A DNA stretch of 64,000 nt from Phycisphaeraceae bacterium. GTDB taxonomy: Bacteria; Planctomycetota; Phycisphaerae; Phycisphaerales; UBA1924. This document shows positions 8,721 through 17,370 of the stretch, piece by piece. The position numbers and the translations under genes are program-made. Positions within the stretch are counted from its first letter, which is position 1. Every line of letters starts with the position of its first letter. The stretch covers positions 868,001 to 932,000 of the forward strand of contig JAHBXH010000001.1 of NCBI GenBank assembly GCA_019636555.1, in the 5' to 3' direction. Under the pieces are notes generated by a model. It was not told where the DNA came from and searched no databases. It saw only the letters and a program-made list of their open reading frames with translations.

Positions 8721-10103
8721 ATGAATCGACTTCTCGTGATTCTGCTCGGCGTTTCGGTGAGCCTGGGGTCCCTGCCATCGGTCGCGCGCCAGCCGGCCGC
8801 GCCGGGGTCGGCTTCGGCAGAGGTTGCCGTTCCCGATTCCCCCGCCGGTGAGCAGCTCAAGTGGCTGGTCAATTTTTTGAACGGCAAGGGCGAGTTCGGA
8901 GAGCCGACCGATCGCTTCAACGAGGCATTCCTGAAGCAAGTTCCGGCCGAGCGAATCAAGCCGCTCCTCGAATCCGCGAAGTCAACCGTCTTCAAGGACG
9001 GCGCCAAGCTCACACAGATCAAGCCGGACGCCACGGAATCCCACCTCGTCGCGGTGCTACAGGGTGGCGACGCACTGCTCGAGGTGTCGGTCGATACGGA
9101 CGCGTCAGGGAAGATGCAGGGCCTGCTGCTCAAGCCCGCGGCACCCGCCAAGGCCGCGTTCTCATCCTGGAAGCAGTTCGACGAGAAGTTCGGGTCGCTG
9201 CCGGGGAGCACGAACTTTGCCGCGTACGCCGTGACCCCCTCATCGGACGGAACATTCGCCTTGCGACCGGTGTACACGATTCATCCCGAGCTGTGCCTCG
9301 CGACCGGATCAACGTTCAAGCTCTACGTGCTGGGAACGCTCGGCGAGCAGATTCTCGCCGGTAAGGGCAAGTGGGACGAAGAGATCAAGATCTCGGATGA
9401 CCTCAAGAGTCTGCCGGGCGGAGTGATGCAGAACGAGCCGGCGGGCAAGGCGATTCCGCTCAGCGAATTCGCAGCGAAGATGATCTCGATCAGCGACAAC
9501 ACGGCGACCGATCATCTCATCCATCGGGCGGGGCGCGAAGCTGTCGAGGAATACGCCGCCGGTTTGAATTCGTGTGCGGCGCGGACCACGCCTTTTCTGA
9601 CGACGATGGAAATGTTCCGGATCAAGCTCTCGCCGGACAAGGGGCTCGCCACGCGTTACGCGAGCGCGGACGAAGCGGGGAGGCGGGCGCTTCTCGCGCC
9701 GGGCGGCGAGGTGAGCAAGTCGGAGCCCGATCTGAAATTTGCAGAAAAGTGGACAGTCCCGATCGAAATCGAAGAGATCGAGTGGTTTTCCTCCGCGACC
9801 GACCTCTGCAACGCCATGCTGAAGCTGCACGAGCTTGAAGAGAGGCCGGGGATGGACGAGCTCAAGCGTGTGCTGCGGATCAATGGCGGCATTCCCTTCG
9901 ACAAGAAGGTTTGGCCGAGCGTCGCGTACAAGGGCGGTTCCGAGCCCGGCGTGATCAATCTCACCTGGCTGCTCGAGCGAAACGACGGCGCGATGTTCGC
10001 CGTCTCCATGGGCTGGAACAATCCAAAGGCCGCGGTGGACATCAACACCATGGTCGGTATCGCCCGCGGCGTGGCGGATCTGCTCGCGAAGGAACCCAAG
10101 TAG
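8721..10103 (+). CDS. Secreted serine hydrolase of the class A beta-lactamase/LpqF type
   Basis: The 460-residue protein has a signal peptide (MNRLLVILLGVSVSLG), an N-terminal domain (about 40-140) that resembles the NTF2-like DUF3887 region in LpqF-type proteins, and a C-terminal beta-lactamase-fold domain. Active-site motifs are visible: S197-TF-K200 (SxxK), SDN at 258-260, and a KGG in YKGGSEPG that replaces KTG. It acts outside the cytoplasmic membrane on a peptidoglycan-like or ester substrate; true beta-lactam hydrolysis is not shown, since the Glu166 omega-loop motif is not obvious. The start at 8721 is preferred because GGAGG sits just upstream. Confidence 0.8.
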   Translation: MNRLLVILLGVSVSLGSLPSVARQPAAPGSASAEVAVPDSPAGEQLKWLVNFLNGKGEFGEPTDRFNEAFLKQVPAERIKPLLESAKSTVFKDGAKLTQIKPDATESHLVAVLQGGDALLEVSVDTDASGKMQGLLLKPAAPAKAAFSSWKQFDEKFGSLPGSTNFAAYAVTPSSDGTFALRPVYTIHPELCLATGSTFKLYVLGTLGEQILAGKGKWDEEIKISDDLKSLPGGVMQNEPAGKAIPLSEFAAKMISISDNTATDHLIHRAGREAVEEYAAGLNSCAARTTPFLTTMEMFRIKLSPDKGLATRYASADEAGRRALLAPGGEVSKSEPDLKFAEKWTVPIEIEEIEWFSSATDLCNAMLKLHELEERPGMDELKRVLRINGGIPFDKKVWPSVAYKGGSEPGVINLTWLLERNDGAMFAVSMGWNNPKAAVDINTMVGIARGVADLLAKEPK

Positions 10104-10115
10104 AAACGGCGGGCG

Positions 10116-10496
10116 CTACTTCGCCCGTTCAAAGAACACCCGCACCGATTCGGTGCCGACTTCGAAGACGAGCGTTCCCGATCGCGCCCGGTCGTAGACA
10201 TTCCCGACGTGCGCCTTCATGTTGCGCTTGGCGCCGTCCGGAAAGATCACGTCGACCGTCGCGGTTTCTGAAATCGGCTTGTCGAAATACGAGAACTCGC
10301 GCCGCGCGTTCGTCAGCACGACGCCCGTGTTGAGATTCGCCTCGTCGAAGCGCACGATGCAATTGGTCATCATGAGGCCCGTCTTGTTGACGACGCCGAC
10401 GCCGATGCTCGGGCCGCGATCGCAGCCGGTGAGGGCTGCCGACACGACTCCTGCGCCGATGAGCGTCGCGAGATGGATGGCGCGTGTGCGGCTCAT
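10116..10496 (-). CDS. Small predicted lipoprotein, unknown function
   Basis: A 126-residue product with a lipoprotein signal: positive N-terminus, hydrophobic core and the lipobox LTGC, with the modified Cys at 25. The mature part (about 100 residues) alternates beta-like segments and has no motif that I recognise. It is convergent with the serine hydrolase gene, 12 bp apart. It should sit in a membrane facing the periplasm. Confidence 0.65.
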   Translation of the reverse strand: MSRTRAIHLATLIGAGVVSAALTGCDRGPSIGVGVVNKTGLMMTNCIVRFDEANLNTGVVLTNARREFSYFDKPISETATVDVIFPDGAKRNMKAHVGNVYDRARSGTLVFEVGTESVRVFFERAK

Positions 10497-10700
10497 ACTT
10501 GGCCCCGTCTCTCAGCAAAAAGGGCTGTTTCGAACATCGGCGCTCGTTGAAGGTCGCTTCTTCAGAATCTATGGAGATGGCAGAATCGAACCAAACTCGG
10601 CCGGAATGCGGCCGGATAACGCGCGATCGTGTTTGGAGGTTGTCTGTACAATTTCGGGTAGACAGCAAGGAAAGCGGGGTCTTTTCGAGGAATACGTCGC

Positions 10701-11300
10701 GTGAAACTCCTGCACAAATGGGTTGCGGCAGCGATTCTGATTGCGATCGGTCTCGGGCTTGGGCTATTGACGCTCCGCGCGATCGCGATGTTCACGCTGA
10801 GCATGACGGAGCGGCCTCGCATCCGTGATCCGCTTCATTTTGTGAAGGAGGGCCCGGAGTACCTCGTCTCGTTCTTGGAGGCCAAGCACGGGGAGGAAGA
10901 TCGCCTGCTCGCGACGTGTTCCGCTTCGATCGAAATGTCTCTCTATTCGGCTGACCAGTCGCGGCGCGTAATAGTCTCGTGGCTCCACGATGGCACAGGA
11001 TCCGATGCTCGAATGTCAGGCGACAACTGCGCGGGATACGGCTTGCAACGGCTGCTTCGACTGAACCCCGCCGTCGGCAACCAGATTCTGGCGTCGCTGG
11101 ACATAAGACAGCTTTCGCAGGTCGAACGAGGCCGCCTCGCCCGATGGCTCTTGATTGCCACCTCGAAATCCAAGGGCGAAAACGATCTCTGGTCCCCAGC
11201 GTGCGAGTTGCTGAGCGTTCCCCCTGGCGAGCAAGACGAGATGCTGACTATGGCGATTTCCGACACCATCGCGCACATCGTCAACCGTCCGAGCCGTTGA
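10701..11300 (+). CDS. Hypothetical protein with one N-terminal membrane helix
   Basis: This 199-residue product starts with GTG at 10701 (CGAGGAA lies just upstream). Residues 7-28 form one membrane helix (VAAAILIAIGLGLGLLTLR), after which the protein appears soluble and helical with no recognised domain. It ends 41 bp before the aldehyde dehydrogenase gene and may be cotranscribed with it, though nothing links the functions. The 204 bp before it hold no other gene. Confidence 0.55.
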   Translation: MKLLHKWVAAAILIAIGLGLGLLTLRAIAMFTLSMTERPRIRDPLHFVKEGPEYLVSFLEAKHGEEDRLLATCSASIEMSLYSADQSRRVIVSWLHDGTGSDARMSGDNCAGYGLQRLLRLNPAVGNQILASLDIRQLSQVERGRLARWLLIATSKSKGENDLWSPACELLSVPPGEQDEMLTMAISDTIAHIVNRPSR

Positions 11301-11341
11301 AGGCGGCGCGACAAATCGCAGCGCTTTCATACACTGACACC

Positions 11342-12877
11342 ATGCTTCGAAACGCACTCGATGCCCTTGGCCTGACTTCACATCCTCGCATTATTCTCGA
11401 CTTGTCCGGCGATCGGTCTGTCGATGGGCTGATCGAGGTCGTCAATAGCCCGACAACCGCGGTGCCGATCGCCGCGATCAAACTCGACGACGAGCGCTCC
11501 TACGACGCCGCGATTGCTCGGAGTGTGGCCGCATTCAATAAATGGCGCGAAGTCCCGGCCCCGGTCCGCGGCCAGGTCGTGCGCGCCGTCGGCGATGAGT
11601 TCCGCAAACACAAAGAGGCGCTCGGCGCGATCATCACCGCCGAGGTGGGCAAGATCATTTCGGAATCCGAAGGCGAGGTGCAGGAAACCATCGATATCGC
11701 CGACTTTGCCGTCGGCCTCTCGCGCCAGTTGTACGGCCTCACCATGCCCAGCGAGCGACCCGGCCACGCGATGCGCGAGCAGTGGCTCCCGCTCGGCCCG
11801 ATCGGCGTCATCTCCGCGTTCAATTTTCCGAACGCGGTCTGGGCGTGGAACGCGATGGTCGCCGCGGTCTGCGGCGACAGCGTCATCTGGAAACCAAGCC
11901 TGCTCGCGCCGCTCACCGCGATCGCGACCAACACGATCGCGCAGCGCGTCGCGTCGGCGCTCGGTCACGAAGACCTGTTCACGCTCGTCATCGGGCGCGA
12001 CGATGTCGTGGGTGAGCGGCTGATCGCCGACAAGCGTCTGCCCCTGATCAGCGCGACCGGTTCCTGCCGCATGGGAAGGCGCGTGGGCGAGGTCGTCGCA
12101 AAGCGGCTCGGCCGTTCGCTGCTCGAACTCGGTGGGAACAACGCCGCGATCGTCCACGAGGATGCGGATCTCGATCTGGCCGCGCGCGCGATCCTGTTCG
12201 CCGCGGTCGGCACCTGCGGCCAGCGCTGCACCACGACGCGCCGGCTCATCGTGCACGAAAAAGTTGCGGATGCTCTCCTCGCCAAACTGACCAAGGCGTA
12301 TTCGTCGGTCCGCATCGGAGATCCTTCGAACGAAGGAACACTCGTCGGCCCGCTGGTGAACGCCCGCGCGGTCGAAGGCTTCGTTGCCGCGATTGCCGCG
12401 GCAAAGCAGCAGGGGGGAACGGTCCTGGTTGGCGGAGACAAACATTCCGCGCCCGGCCTCACAGGCCACTTCGTTCAGCCGACGATCGTCCGCGCCCCGA
12501 CGAACAACAAACTGCCGATCGCCAGCGAGGAAACGTTCGCTCCGATCCTCTATGTCTTTACGTATCGCGACCCGGAAGACGCGATCGCACTCCAGAACTC
12601 CGTCGCGCAGGGGCTCTCGTCCGCAATTTTCACGTTGAACGCCGGGCTCGCCGAGCGCTTCCTTTCTCCCGCGGGCACCGGATCGGACTGCGGGCTCGCG
12701 TACGTCAACATGGGAACCAGCGGCGCCGAAATCGGCGGCGCGTTTGGGGGCGAAAAGGAAACGGGGGGCGGGCGCGAGTCGGGATCTGACTCCTGGAAGG
12801 CCTACATGCGGCGCCAGACTTGCTCGATCAACTTCTCCGGAAAGCTCGAACTGGCGCAGGGCATCCGATTCGAGTGA
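11342..12877 (+). CDS. Aldehyde dehydrogenase, ALDH7-type (aminoadipate semialdehyde dehydrogenase-like)
   Basis: A 511-residue NAD(P)-dependent aldehyde dehydrogenase, cytosolic. Catalytic motifs are LELGGNN (about 260) with the general-base Glu and GTCGQRCTTTRR (about 290-300) with the nucleophilic Cys. The cofactor region has FNFPNAVWAWN and WKPS, and ATGS near 240. The CGQRCTTTRR signature and the C-terminal EKETGGGRESGSDSWK are typical of the ALDH7 branch, which oxidises alpha-aminoadipic semialdehyde in lysine breakdown. The specific substrate is inference. A longer open frame upstream overlaps another gene in a different frame and is rejected; the protein starts at the ATG at 11342. 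Confidence 0.92.
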   Translation: MLRNALDALGLTSHPRIILDLSGDRSVDGLIEVVNSPTTAVPIAAIKLDDERSYDAAIARSVAAFNKWREVPAPVRGQVVRAVGDEFRKHKEALGAIITAEVGKIISESEGEVQETIDIADFAVGLSRQLYGLTMPSERPGHAMREQWLPLGPIGVISAFNFPNAVWAWNAMVAAVCGDSVIWKPSLLAPLTAIATNTIAQRVASALGHEDLFTLVIGRDDVVGERLIADKRLPLISATGSCRMGRRVGEVVAKRLGRSLLELGGNNAAIVHEDADLDLAARAILFAAVGTCGQRCTTTRRLIVHEKVADALLAKLTKAYSSVRIGDPSNEGTLVGPLVNARAVEGFVAAIAAAKQQGGTVLVGGDKHSAPGLTGHFVQPTIVRAPTNNKLPIASEETFAPILYVFTYRDPEDAIALQNSVAQGLSSAIFTLNAGLAERFLSPAGTGSDCGLAYVNMGTSGAEIGGAFGGEKETGGGRESGSDSWKAYMRRQTCSINFSGKLELAQGIRFE

Positions 12878-12962
12878 AGTCGGAAACAAACCCGATGGAG
12901 AAAGCGGCCGGAATTGTTTCCCAAAGATCGTTGGTACAGGCTAACCTTCCGGTCCGACCGCG

Positions 12963-12997
12963 CCCCACCCCACCCCACCCCACCCCACCCCACCCCC
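12963..12997 (+). repeat. Tandem CCCCA pentamer array in the desaturase leader
   Basis: Six exact CCCCA units (12963-12992) end in CCCCC. The array lies 48-82 bases before the desaturase start codon. The minus strand therefore carries seven G-runs of four or more and could fold as a G-quadruplex. A G-rich array of related style sits before pilM (30111-30168). Confidence 0.8.
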
Positions 12998-13044
12998 TTC
13001 CCTCCGCGCGGTCATCGTTCCTCCCCGATACCAGTGAACAACTC

Positions 13045-14055
13045 ATGACGACCACCGCAACCCGGCCCGTCTCGCCCTTCGTCCAACCTCCGGCCCCCGC
13101 GCTCGATATTCCGATGGACCCGGAAACGGGTGCGCCCGCGACCGTCGAGCGGCGGCTTTCGGTTCCCGAGGGTGTGAAGCCGTACGTCCTTCGCTGGCAC
13201 GTCATCATCGCCATCGGCGCGATCCACCTCGCCGCCATTCCCGCGTTCTTCCCGATGTTCTTCTCGTGGAGCGGCGTGGCGCTCATGATCTTCGGGATCT
13301 ATTTCTTCGGGATGATCGGGATCAACATCTGCTACCACCGCCTGCTCACGCACAAAGGCTTTGTCGTCCCCAAGTGGTTCGAGCGCGCCCTCGCGCTGCT
13401 CGCCATCTGCAACCTTGAAGGCACACCCGCATCGTGGGTCGCGGCACACCGGCGCCACCACCAGCACTCCGATCACGAGCCCGATCCGCACTCTCCCCTT
13501 GTCAACTTCCTGTGGGGCCACATCCTGTGGCTCTTTGTCACCAATCCGCACGTTGACAGCAAAGAAAGCATCCGCAAGTACTGCGTCGATCTCTTCCGCG
13601 ACCCCGTCTACAAGTCGATGGAGGAGAACCCGCTCTGGCTTCTCATCTATCCGATCCACGCGGTCATCATCATGGCGCTCGGCTTCGGTGTCGGATACGC
13701 CACGACCGGCACGACCTCCGGCGGCTGGGCGCTCGCCCTCAGTTGGCTCTTCTGGGGCGTCTTTGTGCGCACCGTCGCGGTCTGGCACATCACGTGGAGC
13801 GTGAATTCGTTCACGCACACTTTCGGCTATCGCAACTACGAAACCGATGAGGACAGCCGGAACAACTGGCTTGTCGCGATTCTCTCCGGCGGCGAAGGCT
13901 GGCACAACAACCACCACGCCGATCAGCGTGCCGCGGCACACGGCCACAAGTGGTGGGAGTTTGATCTCACCTACTGGACGATTCGCGCGTTCCGCGCCGT
14001 CGGCCTCGCGAAGGAAGTTGTTCAGCCCAAGGAATGGGGCGAACGCAAGATCTGA
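13045..14055 (+). CDS. Acyl-CoA/acyl-lipid fatty acid desaturase
   Basis: A 336-residue integral membrane di-iron desaturase that introduces a double bond (most likely delta-9) into fatty acyl chains. Three histidine boxes that bind the iron pair are in the right order: HRLLTH (98-103), HRRHH (135-139) and HNNHH (287-291). Hydrophobic segments lie at about 50-93, 115-125, 205-225 and 230-250. It resembles the stearoyl-CoA desaturase type more than the plant FAB2 type. The ATG at 13045 is chosen because the upstream extension would run through the CCCCA array and overlap the ALDH gene. It probably controls membrane fluidity. No electron donor gene is adjacent. Confidence 0.92.
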   Translation: MTTTATRPVSPFVQPPAPALDIPMDPETGAPATVERRLSVPEGVKPYVLRWHVIIAIGAIHLAAIPAFFPMFFSWSGVALMIFGIYFFGMIGINICYHRLLTHKGFVVPKWFERALALLAICNLEGTPASWVAAHRRHHQHSDHEPDPHSPLVNFLWGHILWLFVTNPHVDSKESIRKYCVDLFRDPVYKSMEENPLWLLIYPIHAVIIMALGFGVGYATTGTTSGGWALALSWLFWGVFVRTVAVWHITWSVNSFTHTFGYRNYETDEDSRNNWLVAILSGGEGWHNNHHADQRAAAHGHKWWEFDLTYWTIRAFRAVGLAKEVVQPKEWGERKI

Positions 14056-14120
14056 GTGACTGTGCGCTTCACGCGCGACCTGATTCAAATCCCGGTGCGG
14101 CCGCGCTCGTAAACTCAGGC

Positions 14121-14585
14121 GTGACGCTGAACTCCGCCAGCTTTCATCCAAGACCCGTCGCGGCACTCCCGGTCGTCCGGAGCGATGGTTGGGCGATCAA
14201 GCCGTACCGCATTCTCGGGCGGGAATCGAATCGCGATGAGCCGCTGTCGGCAGAATCGACCGAGGCGGTCTTTCGGACGTTGCCGCGTGCGCGCGAAGGT
14301 CCCGAGCGCCCGCCCGTAGGCTTTGTCATCGAGCATCTGGCGACGCCGCTCGACTACCTCGTAATCTGCTGGTGGGAGAACAAGAACGAACTCGCGACGC
14401 GAATCCTGACGCGCTCGGAAGGAGCGGACTGGGGCGAGCCTCCCGGCAACGAGTCGTTCTGCGTCTGGGACTTCGACATCATGTGGTTCGAGCGCAACGC
14501 GTTCATCCGCACGATGCTGAGCTTTGCGCCCGCGGATGTTCAGGCGTACATCGCGGCGCGGTTCGAGAAGGCGAGCGTCGGATGA
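14121..14585 (+). CDS. Conserved-looking hypothetical protein
   Basis: The most likely start is GTG at 14121, giving 154 residues; a longer frame would overlap the desaturase gene. The protein is a single soluble domain with many aromatic residues (YLVICWWENKNEL, FCVWDFDIMWFERN) and no recognised motif. Its TGA overlaps the ATG of the following acetyltransferase gene (ATGA), so the two are translationally coupled and probably work together or form an operon. Confidence 0.6.
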   Translation: MTLNSASFHPRPVAALPVVRSDGWAIKPYRILGRESNRDEPLSAESTEAVFRTLPRAREGPERPPVGFVIEHLATPLDYLVICWWENKNELATRILTRSEGADWGEPPGNESFCVWDFDIMWFERNAFIRTMLSFAPADVQAYIAARFEKASVG

Positions 14586-15064
14586 CTGCCGCGGCAGTGG
14601 TGCGCGACGCGACCGATGCGGACGTACCCGCCATTCTGCCGATGGTGCGTGCAATCTGTGCGATGCACGAATCGCTCGATCCCGCGCGCTACGCGATGCG
14701 TCCGAACGTCGCGATGATGTATGAGAGCTGGCTTCCCGAGCGAATCGCCGATCCGGAGAGCGCGCTGCTCGTGGTCGAACAGGATTCGAAGATCGCGGGA
14801 TTTCTCGTCGCGACCACCGAGCGCAGCATCCCGATCTACCGTCTTGCTCGTTTCGGATTCATCCACGATGTCTGGGTCGAGCCGCACGCGCGCGGGAAAG
14901 GCCTCGGAAAACTGCTGGCGCTACGGGCAATCGAAAAGTTTCGCCGGATCGGCGTTGAACAAATACGCCTCGAAACCGCGGCACAGAACCCGGCCGCGCG
15001 CAAACTCTTCGAATCCTGCGGCTTTTGCGTCGCGACGATCGACATGCTGCTCGAACTGCGCTGA
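14582..15064 (+). CDS. GNAT-family N-acetyltransferase
   Basis: A 160-residue GCN5-related acetyltransferase. Motif A, which binds acetyl-CoA, is seen as VWVEPHARGKGLGKLLALRA with the RGKGLG loop, followed by a C-terminal motif B region (NPAARKLFESCGF). It transfers an acetyl group from acetyl-CoA to an amine on a small molecule or protein; the substrate is not evident. The start overlaps the stop of the preceding gene by four bases. Confidence 0.85.
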   Translation: MTAAAVVRDATDADVPAILPMVRAICAMHESLDPARYAMRPNVAMMYESWLPERIADPESALLVVEQDSKIAGFLVATTERSIPIYRLARFGFIHDVWVEPHARGKGLGKLLALRAIEKFRRIGVEQIRLETAAQNPAARKLFESCGFCVATIDMLLELR

Positions 15065-15166
15065 TCGGTTCGAGGTACTTCGACAGTCTTCGGGTTCACG
15101 CCCCACATGGCGCATTCGCCACCCGGTCCATAACTGAAAGTACTTTCGGTTTCAGAGAAAATCCGC

Positions 15167-15195
15167 TTGACAGGACCGCTGCAGCATGATTGAAT
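15167..15195 (+). promoter_or_regulatory. Promoter of the tetR operon
   Basis: TTGACA (15167-15172) and TTGAAT (15190-15195) are 17 bases apart, fitting a sigma-70 type promoter with a perfect -35 and a 4/6 -10. The -10 overlaps the left arm of the operator palindrome. A perfect palindrome GAAAGTACTTTC lies just upstream at 15136-15147. Confidence 0.6.
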
Positions 15196-15224
15196 GAACG
15201 CTCAACAATTGAGCGATCATTCAA
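15190..15224 (+). promoter_or_regulatory. TetR operator, 35-bp near-perfect palindrome
   Basis: Left arm TTGAATGAACGCTCAA (15190-15205), spacer CAA, right arm TTGAGCGATCATTCAA (15209-15224). The arms match at 15 of 16 positions. The site covers the -10 box and the expected transcription start and ends at the tetR ATG, so repressor bound here would block its own operon. Confidence 0.7.
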
Positions 15225-15850
15225 TGAGTCCTCCTTTGTCCTCTCAGCCCGACACGCGCACACGCATCCTCGATGCCGCGGCCCGACTCTTCCACGAGCA
15301 GGGGTTCAACGCCACCGGAGTTTCCACGATCCTGCGCGAGGCGGGCGTCAACCCGGGAAGTCTCTACAACCTTTTTCCGAGCAAGGATGCGCTGCTTGCC
15401 GCGGTGCTTGAGCGATACACGGAACTGCTGCATCCGATCGTGATGGCGCCGGTCGAGAAGAAGACCAGCGATCCGATCGAGCGCGTGTTCGCTCTTTTGC
15501 AGCAGTATCGGGATTGGTTTTCGCCGCTGGAGTTCCGGCTCGGCTGTCCGATCGGGAATCTTGCGCTCGAGGTCGCGGATTCGCACCCCGAAATCCGGCC
15601 GCTGATCCAACGCAATTTCGATGGATGGTCCGCGTGCGTCGAAAAGTGGCTGAGAGATGCGGGCGATCGGCTGCCGCGCGATCTCGATCGCACGCACCTC
15701 GCCGCAACGGTGCTCACTGTGATGGAAGGCGGATTGATGCAAGCGCGCTCGTCGCGCTCCGCCGCGGCATACGACGCATCGGTCGGACAACTCCGTCGAT
15801 ATTTCGAACTTCTGCTCGAGCGGGCGTCCGCCGAGCGATCCTCCAGGTAA
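15224..15850 (+). CDS. TetR/AcrR-family transcriptional regulator
   Basis: A 208-residue repressor. The N-terminal helix-turn-helix domain is clear: TRTRILDAAARLFHEQGFNATGV then ILREAGVNPGSLYNLFPSKDALLAAVL. The C-terminal helical part (from about residue 60) should bind a small ligand and mediate dimerisation. I place the start at ATG 15224, not 15194, because the earlier ATG lies within the -10 box and so could not be in the mRNA. The gene heads an operon with a DUF1761 protein 13 bp downstream and a SRPBCC protein after it; the palindrome over its start suggests autoregulation. Confidence 0.9.
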   Translation: MSPPLSSQPDTRTRILDAAARLFHEQGFNATGVSTILREAGVNPGSLYNLFPSKDALLAAVLERYTELLHPIVMAPVEKKTSDPIERVFALLQQYRDWFSPLEFRLGCPIGNLALEVADSHPEIRPLIQRNFDGWSACVEKWLRDAGDRLPRDLDRTHLAATVLTVMEGGLMQARSSRSAAAYDASVGQLRRYFELLLERASAERSSR

Positions 15851-15863
15851 CCGGGAGACACGC

Positions 15864-16289
15864 ATGTTCGCAAAGCTCAACGAGATCAACTGGTTGGCGG
15901 TCGTCGTCGCGGGAGTCGCGATGTTCCTGATCGGCGGAATCTGGTACGGCGCGGTTTTTGCGAAGCTGTGGCAGCGCCTGCACGGGTATACCGACGAGCA
16001 GGTCAAGGTGATGCAGAAGGCACGCCCACCTCAAGTCTTCTTCAGCGTCATGATCATCGCGTACCTCATCGGCGCGCTCGCCATGGCGCTCATCGTCGTG
16101 AACATCGGTCTGCGCGGCGCATTCGACGGCGCCGTGCTCGGCGCATTTCTCTGGCTCTTCGCCACCACGGCCATCGGACTCACCGATCACATCACCCGTA
16201 CCCGCCCCTTCGCGGCGTACATCCTTGACAGCGTGTACCAGCTCGTCGCGTTCATGGCCGCCGGCGCGATCCTTGGCGCATGGCGTTGA
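15864..16289 (+). CDS. DUF1761 family membrane protein
   Basis: A 141-residue protein with four predicted membrane helices (about 10-30, 58-78, 85-105 and 115-138) and the DUF1761 pattern INWLAVVVAG, GGIWYG near the N-terminus. The family has no known activity. It sits 13 bp after tetR and 19 bp before the SRPBCC gene. In several bacteria DUF1761 genes are found with SRPBCC/AHSA1 genes and a small regulator, as here. GGGAGA lies just upstream of the ATG. Confidence 0.85.
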   Translation: MFAKLNEINWLAVVVAGVAMFLIGGIWYGAVFAKLWQRLHGYTDEQVKVMQKARPPQVFFSVMIIAYLIGALAMALIVVNIGLRGAFDGAVLGAFLWLFATTAIGLTDHITRTRPFAAYILDSVYQLVAFMAAGAILGAWR

Positions 16290-16308
16290 TCTCACTGGAG
16301 TTGCACCC

Positions 16309-17325
16309 ATGAAGTTCGCATCTTGCTTGCTTGTTGTTGCCGCGGTTTCGTCGATGGCGCTCGCGGCTCTCGGCGAAGATCGGATTCTCCGCCACTCCGG
16401 CGTGATCCATGCGCCCGCATCTGAGATCTGGAAGGCTTTCCAGACGGGCGAGGGAATCCAGAAGATGTGGGGCGTCGCGAAGGCGGACGTCGATTTTCGT
16501 CCTGGCGGCGCGATCCGAACAACGTACGACGCGACGGGAACACTCGGCGATGACGGCACGATCGTGAATCAGATCGTGACGTTCGAGCCCGAGCGCATGC
16601 TTGTCTTGAAGTCGGTCGCGCCGAAGAGCGCGCCGGATTACATACATGCAATCTGCGAAACCGGATGGAGCGTGCTGCGCCTCGAGCCGCTCACGCCGAC
16701 ATCGACGAGGATCACGATCACCGGGATGGGCTATCGCGAGGGCGAGTTGTACGACAAGGCGTACGAGTTCTTTAAGAAGGGCAACGCGTGGTCGCTCGAG
16801 AAGATGCAGGAAGCATTCGAACCGGCGGATCGCGAGGCGAAGGCAAACGCGATCAAGAAGCGGTTCGAGTCGATGGTCGGCGACTGGGAGTTTTCGCAAA
16901 CGACGAGCGACGGGGGCACCTTCCGCGGCAAGACGCACGTCACGCCGCTCTTCGACGGGCGCGTGTACTTCGCGACCGGTTTTCTCGGCAATGAGAAAAC
17001 AATGGCGCAGCACAGCCACTTCACCGCCGCGGTCGATCCGCGCAGCGGCGAATGGACCGTCTGGAATTTTGATCAGGATGGGACGTTCACGCTCGCGCCG
17101 GTGCGTCTCGAAGGCAACACGATGACCCTTGATTGGAACAGCTACGCGCTCTCTGAGAACAGCACGATGGTGCCGTACCAGGTGAAGTACACCTTTCTCG
17201 ATGATGGAACGTACGACGTGCAGGTGTTGGCGACGCCGAACCCGGACGGAACGCGCAACACGATCGCCAAAGTGCACTACGTTCGTCCGGAAAACACGGG
17301 CACTCCGCTGCCCGCCAAGAAGTGA
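16309..17325 (+). CDS. Secreted SRPBCC (AHSA1-like) protein with C-terminal DUF1579-like domain
   Basis: The 338-residue product has a signal peptide (MKFASCLLVVAAVSSMALA) and two parts. Residues of about 25-165 form a SRPBCC/START-like domain (HAPASEIWKAFQTGEGIQKMWG), a fold that encloses hydrophobic ligands. Residues of about 185-330 (MVGDWEFSQTTSDGGTFRGKT) look like a lipocalin-like DUF1579 domain. Such a combined, exported protein could bind a lipid or other hydrophobic small molecule, but this is inference. It is the third gene of the tetR operon. The start at 16309 is chosen because it opens the signal peptide. Confidence 0.75.
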   Translation: MKFASCLLVVAAVSSMALAALGEDRILRHSGVIHAPASEIWKAFQTGEGIQKMWGVAKADVDFRPGGAIRTTYDATGTLGDDGTIVNQIVTFEPERMLVLKSVAPKSAPDYIHAICETGWSVLRLEPLTPTSTRITITGMGYREGELYDKAYEFFKKGNAWSLEKMQEAFEPADREAKANAIKKRFESMVGDWEFSQTTSDGGTFRGKTHVTPLFDGRVYFATGFLGNEKTMAQHSHFTAAVDPRSGEWTVWNFDQDGTFTLAPVRLEGNTMTLDWNSYALSENSTMVPYQVKYTFLDDGTYDVQVLATPNPDGTRNTIAKVHYVRPENTGTPLPAKK

Positions 17326-17370
17326 CGACCGCACGATTCGCGATTTCCGGTCTTCCTACTCTTCCGCCCT

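Noticed and set aside
12963..12997. CRISPR array
   Set aside because: The units are five bases, without spacers; nor do other arrays here have 20-40 base repeats with unique spacers.
14070..14100. tRNA-like T-arm (ATTCAAATCCC)
   Set aside because: No matching anticodon or acceptor stems in the surrounding 80 bases; the segment is in the start region of a coding gene.
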